From the NCBI RefSeq assembly GCF_001274635.1, contig NZ_LBGV01000001.1, forward strand, positions 1,860,001-1,924,000: DNA of 64,000 nucleotides, in the 5' to 3' direction. Below, piece after piece: positions 35,673 through 48,100 of this stretch. The notes beneath the pieces are model-generated. The model was not told the origin of the DNA. It made no database searches and saw nothing but the letters and a program-made list of their open reading frames with translations. Position 1 is the first letter of the stretch, and every line of letters starts with the position of its first letter. This DNA is from Persicobacter sp. CCB-QB2. Its GTDB lineage: Bacteria > Bacteroidota > Bacteroidia > Cytophagales > Cyclobacteriaceae. Made by a program: the position numbers and the translations under genes.

Positions 35673-36000
35673 TTCACATAATGCTACACCTTCTTCTTTT
35701 CATTTTTTCTTGATAAAAAACGAAACAAAAAAATCAAGGCTGTGATCAATGTTGGCGGGCCAAGGAACCTACTGCCGGAATCCATCAAGGCGACATTTGG
35801 AGAGGACAGGAGAATGGTAAAATCTTGCAGAAATGTCGCTGTGATGCCTTCTGGTCGCCAGCAGAACCCATGTCGATCCGCCCATTGATCAAGGCCGGAA
35901 GGTTGTGGCGGAAGGTACCGCAGCTAACTACAGTCCAAAAAGCTTCCTCAAAATAATTCGTGGCATTCGTGGCAAAAAATCTCACAACCACCTCAGCAAA
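35673..36000. repeat. End of repeat unit 5 and partial sixth unit
   Basis: After the IS target duplication, 35673-35696 is the interrupted end of unit 5. A sixth unit starts at 35697 with the full hairpin core (35743-35891). It follows the others to about 35970, where the shared sequence degenerates after the ATTCGTGG motif. The distal ~250 bases of the unit are missing, so the array ends here. Confidence 0.85.
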
Positions 36001-36063
36001 GTGCACCCACCGAAGCATATGTTTGAGGGAAAAGCAAGCCTACAGGAGTAGGCAATTAGAATC

Positions 36064-36101
36064 AAAAAAAATCCCGCTCTAATTTAAAGCGAGATTTTTT
36101 T
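36064..36101. terminator. Terminator for the first giant gene
   Basis: AATCCCGCT (36070-36078) pairs with AGCGAGATT (36088-36096) with one mismatch, with an A-run on one side and a T-run on the other. It lies just beyond the stop of the minus-strand giant gene and also shields it from transcription out of the repeat array. Confidence 0.8.
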
Positions 36102-36115
36102 AGTTTTTATTTCAT

Positions 36116-39100
36116 TTATTTCAGCAGCGTCACATCTCCTACCAAACTCACGCGCTGTCCGTCATCCGTTCTGGCTTGCAACTTGAATATGTAAACCCCT
36201 GCCGGCAGGGCATCTCCGGAATTGAAATAGTAACCATTCCACCCTTCTCCCAATACTTCTGTCTGATAGATTAACTGGCCCCAACGGGTATAAACTTCCA
36301 GTCGATAACCCGTTTCAACCACATTAGGGGTGTAAGGTGCAAAGACGGGATAATAACCTCTTGTTCCATCATTTTCAGAAATATGACCGGAACCCGGACC
36401 ATCTTGTCTAGGGACGAAGGAGTTTGGTGTATCGACTTTACCACCATCCCGTACCATCACTGGTCGCTCGATGGTTTTCTGCCCCTCACATCCAAATTCA
36501 TTTTCCACATACATGGTGATGAAATAATCATCCGGCTGAGTGTAAAGATGCGTTGCATCAGGATTAGCAAACTCCGTCATGGTGCCATCTCCCCAGTCAA
36601 TGGTATAAATATTTTTGGAACCGGTCACATAGCTCTCCAATTGTACCTCCGCATCCGGCAGGAAGACTCTTTCAGGCTTCACATTAAAATTCACACTAGG
36701 AACAGGGTGAATAATAACGTCCTTAATGATACTGAATATACCACCAGACACCGCATTCGTCGCTTCAAGTCTTACCGTATAAGTATTAGGATTTTCATAC
36801 TCATGCTCCGGATGTACCTCATTAGACTTGGTCCCATCCCCAAAGTCCCAGGTGAAGATGGTGGTTTCATCGGTGTTCTTCGTTAGGTTTTCAAATTTAA
36901 CCACCTGCGGCGCACAAGCCACCTCCGGAGTAGGCTCAAAGTCCACAATAGGGTTGGTCGCCTCCAATTTTAGGAATTGTGTAGCCTGAGCTTCGCATCT
37001 TTCATTGGAGACCAATAAAGTCAGATTAGCGACAGATGGTTTTTCTAGTACTACTGAACCTATTTGGGCTCCCACAAAAATTTCCTGTGCATTTAATATC
37101 CAACGATAGGTCCAATTTTCAGGAACGGAAGCATCATTGGTGGTATTAATAATGACAAATTCATTATCGGGCCAAAGTTGTGTATTGTCCTTGGCATCCA
37201 CAATAAAAGAAGGACGAATTTCCGGATATACTTTTACCTCAACCGCATGAAAATCCTGACAGCCGTAAGCATCAGTACCGACCAGTTTCACTTCGTAAAC
37301 AATCTCGTCCAGCGTGATATTAGGCAACTCAAAGAAAGGATTTTCCAATTCGGAAGTCGCAATAACCTCACCACTGGTCATATTAGTAACAGCCCATGCC
37401 CATGAAGAAGCATCAGTGATGTTCACCAAATTAGAGCTATTCTCCGCGCCGATGGTCAAAGGAGCACAACCTCCGTCAGCAGTCAATTCGAAGTAAACTT
37501 CCGGCGTTGGATTCACCTTGATCTCCTGCTCGAAAACATTGGAGCAGTCCGTTGCCGCATTATATACAGTAAGTTTAACGGTATGACGATTCTGCAGGAA
37601 TGGAGAGGAATTGATAAACTCATGCGTCACCACTTTGCTGTCATGAACTTCCACGGTTCCGTCTCCAAAGTTCCAGGTGTATTCCAATCCTGCTACAAAT
37701 TCCTCCACTTCAAAGACCGCTGCAAAAGGACTGCAAGACTGAGAAGGTCCCACAATGGCAAAATTGGGGTTAATACTATCCACCGATTGTGGCAGTATCT
37801 CGCTGTGCCCTGAGCAACCGGAATAAGTAATGGCCTCAACGCGCACCTGATCTCCATTTTTCAATCTGGAATAACGGAAACTGTTTCGCTCCAAATTAGC
37901 CGCAAAAGGCTCATCATTCACATAGAAAATATAGGTTTGAATATTCAAATCTGCATCTGCTGTAAATACCACTTCCTCTCCCGGACAAAGAATTTTCCCT
38001 GGTTTGTTTCGCTCTAAGACCACATTCGGAATTTCGTAAGCCGTAATTCTTAAGGTATCAGAAACTCGGGAACAACCCACACCATCCAGTTGAGTGACCG
38101 TCAAATGATAAGCCCCGGTTTCAGCCACCAAGATATCCGCTGAGGTTTCCCCAGCAATGGCCACCTCATCCTTAAACCACTGGTAGCTCACATTTTCATT
38201 TACCTCACTGGTCAAGGCTACAGATCCTCCAAAACAGAATTCTTTTGGCCCTTGGGCATTGATCTCCACATCCGGAGAAATCTGTATTTGCATCTCACTA
38301 CTATAGGTATCCGTACATCCCAGGTCATTGGTAGCCGTCATCGTCACCCGGTATAATCCCGCCACTTTATAAGTATACTCTAATGTTTCTCCATAGCGAG
38401 GCAGGGTGAAATCTCCCATTTCCCAACGATAACTGTCAATATTTCCGGTAGACGCAGAAGCATCAAATACCGCCGGGGAACCTTCACATAGCAGATTGTC
38501 ATGAACAAAGGTAGCGACAGGTCGTGGATTCACCGTCACCAGTCTTTCTGCCGAGATATCCGGGCAACCATATTGATTTCTGGCAAAATAACGTACTTCC
38601 CAAACCTGCGGCAGCGTGGTGGTATTATCAAAAATAAACTTAAGGTCTGTTAGCGTAATGGTTTCCCAAGCCGAGCTTCCCTGCAATCTTCTTTGATATT
38701 CCCCAAGGCTTTCATCATGCCCTCTGGAATTATTGATAAAGGACACTTCCAAAGGTCCACAGCCATAATTGTCCAACAGATCCAGATTTGCCAAGACTTG
38801 TGGATAAATCTCCACATTGAGCTGTTCGGTCTGGCGACAATAACCGGCATCTACGGTTAGCGCCACCGGATAGTTCCGAATATTTTCAAAAGAAGCATTC
38901 TCATAAAGGTGCGTTACTTCGGGCTCATCGGTCACCAGGGTACTTCCATCTCCAAAGCTCCAGGTGTATTTCAAATTTGGAATTAAATCCGTATTCCCCA
39001 GATTCGTTCTTTTAAAGGTGTATTCGGTGCCAGAACAAGCCGGATCCGGATGCGTGGCCGGTAGTAACACCTCCACCATAAACTCTATCTGCGGCATCAC

Positions 39101-42100
39101 CTCCAAATCAGTAATGACCGTTTCAAAACAACCCAAATCCGTCCCTGCGGTATAAATCACCTCATAAGTCAATGGCAAGCCCGTATTATTTTGGAAAATG
39201 GCTTCATTGTTTCCATCCCAGTTCAGGGGAAGTTTAGAAGATGGATCGCCTTTAATCTGATATTCCCAAAGATCCAGATCAGGATTATGACCGCTGGTCA
39301 CGTTCACCAATTTTACACTTAAAGGCGTACATTCCGAATTCGGCACCAGGTTATAGGCAATGAATGGTTTGGGGTTCACGATAAATTCTACCTCTTCCGC
39401 CTCTGACTCACAACCATTAATGGTTTGCGTCACATAGAGGGTGTAAAGACCGGGATAACTGGTATCCACATCCTCTGCGGCAGGGGTGAAAGTATTCCCG
39501 GATCCGACCCAAGAGCCTGAACCCAGAATGCTACTATTGTACCAATTGACCTCCTGCCCCGTAGCGGTTAAGGCTTGTAGCGCATCATCCTGACAATAAT
39601 CAAGCACTCCCGACACCACCGGGGTTTCCGGCGTCGGCTTCACGGTAATGGTGAACCTCATTGGGGTTGTATAACAGCCCTGTGTGTTTCCGATCACTTC
39701 AATATTCGCCACCTGATCCACATCAGTATCATTCACTGAAGTAAATACCGGTAAATTTCTATCGCCGGAAGCCGCCAAACCAATGGATGGATTATCATTG
39801 GTCCAGGTATAAGAGGCTGCACCGGAAAATGCCGGAATTACCACCAGCTCATCCGGACAAACTGCCACATCGGGAAGTTGATCCACATTTAGGCTTGGTC
39901 GAATGAAAATACCGACTTCCCGTTCTACAGATTGGCACAGAATGCTATTGGCGGCATCAGTAATCAACATCCAAACACGATAGCGTTGTTCCTGAATATT
40001 GGCATCCGTATTGGTCAATACAGAACCGGCGGCGCCATTTCCATTAGCATCCACTTCAAACATACCGCTCACCAATGCGCCATTGACGTTGGCATTCGCA
40101 ATACTTTCAAAACGGAACTGAATTTTCTGACCATTTGAGGTTTGTACATGGGTACTTACCTCAAAACCTCCGTATTCCACATTACAAATTTGCTCTTGCT
40201 GGGCTTTCAAATCGAAGGTAAGGTTTGGATCAACTACCACCTCCCTCACAATTTCAGGTCCATCACACAAGCCGCCATCGGTTACAGCCCGGAAATAATA
40301 GGTGACGGTCTGCGGCACAGCAGACATATTGGTGATGGTCTCTGCCAATACGTCCCCCACATTACCATATCGTTCAAAATTCGAATAACCAAAGACCTGA
40401 TCGCTGGCACATTCTGCACGATAAGCAATCTGGAAACCTGTAATATTAATCAATGATTGTAATTCTAGGCTGGTCTGCCCCTCCGAACAAATTCTCGGCG
40501 CGGCATTACTCACCTGAATGTCCAAAGTCGGATAAACCTGCACCGTTGTTACGATTTCCTCCCCTTCGCAATTGTCATAATAAGGGCGCAAGGTGATGGT
40601 TAAAGTCTGTATTTCATTGGAGGTATTGGATAAAGCGTCCAAGATTTGGGCTTCTCCGTTTACCGCTAAAAGATCAATATTTGGGTTAAATCCGGATAAA
40701 GCCGGATCGGAAGCTACTGCCGTTCCTTTGAATCTAATTTCGGCATTAGGCAATAGGGCGTTGATCAAATTTGGTGAGCTCAATAGGATATCCATTGCCG
40801 CTCCATTACAAATTTTCTCCAGCTTATTGCTAATGGACATGACCGGTACCGGCTTCACAATCACTTCTTCCCTAACCGATACCACTTTGTTATTATCACA
40901 ACCCTGCACCGTTGGGGTGGCTTCATAAACCATTTTCTGAGGTTCGAAAGTTCTATTTTCCAACACACCGGCAATGGTGTAAGCAGGAGCAACCACTGAT
41001 CCATTTTGAACGCCATCTCCTACTACAGTTCCAAATCCACCTTCCGAAATAGAAGAGTAAGTATACACCAAATTAAATCCATTGATCAAATTCGTTGCCG
41101 AGGTCATCTCCAGATTAATTTGATCCCCGCTACAAATGCTCTCCGGTAAAGTGGACAAACTGATCACCGGTGTTGGATTTACACTTACAGTAGTGACTTC
41201 GGTCAGGCCAGGTAATGCACAACCATTTCTCCATGGAGTAACTTCAAAGCTATAATCCTGAGGATCCTGCCCTAGGTTTTCCAAAGTTTCGGCTATACTC
41301 TCATAATTCAACAGCTTGATTGGGTCTCCATTGCCATCCAGCTGCGGAACGCCATCAATAGCATAGGTAAAATACAATTGATTCGCCGGACTCACCGGTG
41401 TTCTGACCAGGATAGCCGTTTCTGCTTCGTCACAAATCTCTGCTCTGTTATTCTCCAAAGTCACTACCGGCTGAGGATTCACAATGGTAGTTATGGTAAA
41501 TGGAAGAGAAACACAGCCCGGATCACCATTATAGGCTGTATAAACCACCTCGAAGCCCTGATCAGAATAGGTAGTATTACCTAAAGTCCAATTAATGGCG
41601 CCTTGGCCACTATCTGCCGTAGGTAATCCATTAATATTTTCATTACGCACCAACGCCCAGTTAAAGTCCGTCACGGCCATTCCGCTTTCGGTTTCCGGCG
41701 TAATCACCAATTCCGTATCAGAACAGATCGCCAGGGTGGATGGCATATTAGGATCCATAGCAGGGCGAACATTGATATTGAACACGACCTCTGTTCCATT
41801 CTGACAATTATTCAGATTTCTCACCAATGGATATACCTTCTCTCCATCTCTCACCTGATGGGCAAATTTATTGCTCACCTCGGAAGTATAATGTTCATCT
41901 ACATACCAGAACACTAAAATGTCTGAATCCGTGCTGCCTTTAACGTCTGCCTCATAATTGGTCAGATTCACCGTTGAGGTTAATCCTCCTGCATTATCCG
42001 TACATACCTCATAGGTCTGCGGGAAAGCATCCGGCAATGGTAATACGGTCAAAATAGCTTCTTCTCCCGGCTCCGGTCTGGCTGTTGTACTACAGAAGCC

Positions 42101-45100
42101 TGCGGAGGAACCGATGGTAACACTATATCTATATTGATCCTTGCTGCCTACATTCTTCACCAACAGGAATTCCTGATTTACTCCTTCATAATCCGCATCT
42201 GCCGGATCAATATCCACCCAGCTGGCACCACCGTCGGTACTTACCTGCCACTGGTAGGTCGGCTGATAAGTATTCAAAGCATCGGCATAAAACTCCGCTT
42301 TTCCCCCAAAAGCATCACAAACCGACTGCGAAACCAATGGCACTCTTAGGGCCGGTTTTTTATAAATGGTCAACACGGCATTCTGCGAAATTTGCCAGTT
42401 GCCATTATCACACAATCCCTGGATTTTCGCACGGAAGTTGGCATTATTATTATCCGCCGTGGTAAAAGCCTCATGAACCGTAAGTTGTCGCGTACTTACT
42501 CCTGAAAATTCAGTTCCATCAGTCAAAGCTACCCAGGCTCTGGATCCGGAATCCCAACGCTCCCATTGGATAACAGGGCGATTTTCAGGTAAAGCGGAAT
42601 CATAGGGCTCAATTTCAATATCAAATGCGGCCGGATTGTCCTCACAAATTTCCACATTCACCGGATCTCTGCTGATCATCGGTTTTGGAATGATATTCAG
42701 GGTAACGGCATTACTTTCCTCCAAACCATTACAGGCCAAAATTTCCAGTTTGAACTGCGCACCATTCAATACCAGATAGTTGGCATTTCTCACCACTAAG
42801 GTTGGGGAAGAAACATTGGAAAAATAGGTTAAATAATCCCCTCCCATTCCGTCATCAAAATCGGTTACCAAACCAAAAGTTGCTCCAGCATCTGTGGAGA
42901 TGTACCAGGTATAGGTATTGCCCTCAATGATGTCGGAAGCAATTTCGATATCCCGCTCACCATCACAAATTTGGGAAGCCTGTACGGAGATGGTTGGCGT
43001 TCCAATAGAAGGTGCCACTTCCACTTCCACCTCTTTATCGGTGAAACAACGCTTGCTACCGGCAGCAATTTCATAAGCTCTGATGGAGTATTTGGCAATT
43101 TGCGTAGCGGCTTCATTGTGGGTCAGGACATCTTTAATATCAAAAGTGGTCACATTGCCAAATGAACCGTCCACTCCACCGGAAATATTCGCTCCATCGA
43201 AAGTGTACTCATAATCATAAGCTGTGGTAGAACTCACATTTAAATCTACCTCAGCTCCGGAACAAATTCTGTTCTCCGCCAGGAAGGTTTCAAAATCAGG
43301 ACTAGGGCTCACAGGCACTGTAATTTCAGCCACTGTCGCACAGCCTGTTACCACATTTCCGCCACCATCCAACACTGGATTCCCGTCACTATCTTTGACA
43401 ATGGTGCTAATTTTCACCTGCACCTTAATATTACCGGAAGAAATAAAAGTCAAATCCTTTTCCTGATCCGTTGCACCATCGGCTATTTGATAGTCAAAGG
43501 AACGCACCCATTCATATTCGTAATCTTCCGGTACAAAGGGATCAATTCTGAAAGTGACCGTTTCAAACTCACAAATTTTGTTTTCATTAGTAGATACTGC
43601 ATGCGCCAATGGTTCCGGGTTTACCACTACCGGCAAACTTGCCCATGGAGAGGGACAGTCCAAATTGTTTGGATACTGCTGCACGATCTGCGCCTGAATA
43701 TCATAAGCACCAGACACATTATACTGCACGAAGAAAGACTTCGTCTGAGAAATAATGGAAGAAGTGGTCGAACCGTCATCCGGATCTACCCGGTAATCAT
43801 AATTCCAGGTTCCGGTGTAAGCGTTTTGGTTAAAACCGTAAATCCCCTGTGGTAAAATCCCGGAATCCATACAGAAATCCGATTGGCCGGTCATGGATGG
43901 CTCAGCAGGTCTGGCACGGGTTAACAAGCCCTGATGAATATCAGGGTTGTTATCCACCAATACGCTTTTACAACCAAACTCATCCTCTACCTGAACATAA
44001 AAAGACTTACCGGTGAAATTCGGATATAATGGTTCATCAGGATAAATATTCGCATAATCCGGATGGGTGTTGTCGACCAATTCACCCGTAGCCATTTGCA
44101 CCGGCTGGCCTCCGACAAACTCAAACCATCTCACCTCATTAGACGCACGGCCATCAGGCATTAAAATATTGGCTTCCAGGGCAACATCATCCCCAAAACA
44201 TACTTCCTGATCCCCGGCCGCTTTCACTTCCGGCAAAGCATAAACTTTGGCTTCAATCTCATGCTCAGCTTTACATTCCAAACCGGAGGTCGTGATCAAA
44301 TCATCCATCACTTCATATCTGATGACATATTCTTTGGACTGATCAGCAAAATCGACGGTCTGGCTAAAGTTAAAATTAGGGGAATTATTACCCTGATTCA
44401 CATTATCCAAATACCAGCGGTAGGAATAGTTCCCTGTACCACCGACTTGTTGCCCTTCTAGTAATTCATTGACATTCGAACAAGCCGCCAATTCATCCGG
44501 TAAATTGCTAATGACAATTTTGGCATTATGATAAATGGCAACCGTATCTGAGAAATTCTTTTTGACGTCCACATTACAGGCCGCCACTACATTGGTCGGG
44601 TACAATAATAATTTATTGGTAACCCCATCCTCAGTCGAAGTGTTAGGGGTAAAGGTATTTCCACCAATGGTACCCGGGAAATCAGGAATGGCTTCCACCA
44701 CATCCCAGGCATAGTCTCCCACATTTGCGGAAGGGATATTTTTATCTGTTCGCTCGGCATTAAGGGTGACCTCCACACCATAGCAAAACTTATCATCAAT
44801 TAAAGGATTGACTTTCGGAGTTGGATAAATATAAACCGGAATATCCACAAAGGCCTCCTGACAAGCCGCAATATTGGAAGGGTTGCGAACAAAAAACCTT
44901 AAGGTGATTTGCTGATCCTCATCGAGTAATACCGGCTTATAGAAATTGTCAAAATACTTGGAGGAACTCACATCCACTTCAGCGCCACTATCGTCAAATT
45001 TAAATTTACCACTGCCACTTAAGATGGTCCATTCCACTTCCGTTTCTCCAGAGAAGGTCAGACCAATATCTGTAGCCATTTGGGCCAAATCCAATTCAAA

Positions 45101-48100
45101 AGCACCACAGGCGGCATAAGTACTGGGGTCTGACACACTCACTAAAGGTATCTCATGTACCTCTTGCTGCCCTACTACTTTAGAGTAATCACAAACTTCT
45201 CCATTAGAAGCTGCTGCTGTTACAATGAGTCGCACTTCAAATGAGCCCGGCGCATTAAATTCATAATCAGCCACAGGGTCTGCTCCTCCATTCTCTCCAT
45301 CCACCACAACAGTGGAATTATCCGCTAAATTTTTAATTTCCCATTTAAAATAAGTAGGCGTATAATCCAAAGCCGACCAGTTTGTTTTGTCTTCCAAAGT
45401 TACCGTGGTACCCTGGCAAATATCGGCAAAATTAACCTCTAAAATATTCGGCAATTTCATCACATGCACCAATTGGTTTACAATGGATACATTACAACCG
45501 GAGCCACCGGCGGTGTTGGTTAGGATCATCTCCACCCGATAAATTCCTGCGCTAGGAAAGTTCACCAAATTAGACCAGCTCGCATTTTGCGTGGCGGTAT
45601 TTCCTGCCAGCAGGTGCTGCGCCTCTACCACATTTCCACTCTGATCCAAAACCCGAATTTCTACCTGGTCAAAATTGGCCGCAGGATAATTCGAATCTGT
45701 ATTGATGGTATTTCTCCACTTCAATGCGGTGCCTTCATATACAAATAAATCCGAAGTGCAGTCCGGGCTGAAAGCGGAACCATCGCCATTTAACAATCCG
45801 GCAGGAATGGAAATGCCACTCTCATCCTTATCAGTTAAAATACCGGCTGTCGGGGCATTGGAATCAATGGTTACCCGCACACGATTAGTAGAAATAGTAC
45901 AGGGATGCCCGTTATTGGTTTCGGTAACCTCCAGCCAAAACTCGAAGCTACCACTCAAATTCCCATCAGGAATAAAATAAGGTGAGGCAATATTTCCACC
46001 ATCAGGGTTATTTCCTGCCGCATCCGAAAAAAGGTAATTGGTAATAATTCCCTCCCCTTCTCGGTCTGATCTCCACTGGTAAGTCAAAGTTCCACCAGAA
46101 CCTCCCGCAGCGGTAGTCGTCTCCAATTGCAAGGGAACACCCGGACAAATGGTTTTGTCGCTAATATCAACCGTCCCTGTGGGGTTTTCAAAAATCGTCA
46201 CCTCTCTGGTATCCTGAATTTCACAACCTTCACCAGAAACAGAATGGTTGAATCCATTTTCACTCACCGTAAAAGTATAAGTATGCGTGGTGTTTAATGC
46301 CGGATAGGTGCCATCAGCCGGATTAATGGTCACATTGATGTTATTCTGATTTAACCCTGAAGGGCCTGACCAATTATATTTAAAATTATTGGATCCGCCA
46401 TTGGCCGCACCCAGCAACACAATAGACTCTCCTTCACATAATAATAAATCCAGCCCCGCATCTACATTGATTTCCGGATTAACCGTAATTTTCAGTTCAT
46501 CAAACCTTTCTATACAACGATCTCCGAAATTATCCTGATCCTTATATCGGATGCGGACATTAAAGGTACGATTGGAGGTTTCCGGATCAAATGAGAAAGA
46601 CAAATCACCATTGTTGCCATCTGTCCAGCCTTTTCTTCTACTCGCTCCTTCATAAACAGCATATTGAATTCGCCTTGTATCTCCATTTCCTAAAACCACG
46701 TCCCGAATGGTATTCGGGACTACCACTTTATATGCCTCTTCATAGCAAATAAAGGCATGCTGACCCGCATTGGTGGACTGCACTTCTACATAGGGCGTGC
46801 CATTAAAGCTTAGGTCAGGTCGCACCCAAACCTTGACTACATTAGAAACCAAATCATCTCCACAATTGGCCGAAGTGACCGTCCTTCTGTACTGAGTATC
46901 CACTAATAAATTCCCAGGCGTGTAATTCTTGTTTGTTGCCCCTGCAATCAAAGACCAATTGTTGCCGCCATCTTCGGATTTTTCCCAGATATAGGATAAT
47001 CCTCCAAAGCCACCTGTAGGCGTAGAGCCATTAATGCGACCCGGGGACTCCCCAAAACAAATTTCGATTTCTGTACTATTATTTCGATCAAACCGCAGGG
47101 AATTATTCTTCAGCTCCGGATAAACAATAATGTCTACTTCATTTGAGATAGATTCACACAGCCCACCTGTACATTCATTTCCGGGAGTTCCTCCATTATC
47201 ACAGGTTCCGGAGTATACTTTTCTTCTAAAGGAATAGGTAATAGGATTATTGGTGGTATTCGCTAACACCGGAGGATCATAAGTATTACCAGTAGCGCCT
47301 CCAATATTGGACCAGCCACCCCCATTTACCGATCGTTCCCACTGGTAAGTGTAAGTGCCTGCTCCAGCACCACCCGTTGGATTCGAACCAGTCAGTTCTG
47401 CCGGATTTCCTCCAAAGCAAATCTCCTGATCCGCTGCAATCGTATTGTTTTTTATTTCCGGATAAATTGTCAGGTTGACCTCTGTGGGTAAACTCTCACA
47501 CTCCTCCGATCCAACAGTGGCGTAAGCTTGCGTCACCCAATAAGTATGAGTGGTAATATTATTGGGAAAAACATTCACAGAGGGACTAAACGGATTGCCC
47601 TCATAAATTGGCGTTATTGGCGTAGGCGAAAGTGTAGGATCCTGATCGTACCATCTTACCGTCGCTCCATTTTGAGCCGTTGCTCTTAAGGTAGGATCAC
47701 CCCCCGCACAAATCGTGACATCCGGAACAATTGGAGGCTCAGGCGCCTCTACTGTACAAATGGTTCTGGTCCATAAATCTACCGGATCATTTGCATACGG
47801 AAAATCATTAGGGTTAAATGAGCCTGCAGGTTGATCTGATCCATTGGGGCCATATCGGTTACAGACGTTCCAACTCCGCAAACGCACGGAGAAACACTCA
47901 TTTTCTCCCGCCAGTGGAGGAAAACGCACCGGCAGTGTGCGGCCTCCACCAGCAGTACCGCCTGGAATCCATTCTACTGGTCCATAATAAACTTGTCCAC
48001 TGGGGATATCCTGACCACCAACGGATACCTCTCCACCCGTGACGGAGTTGGTTTCGCCATATACGTATTGTACCCATCGGCCCTCATTGTTGGGGTTTCT

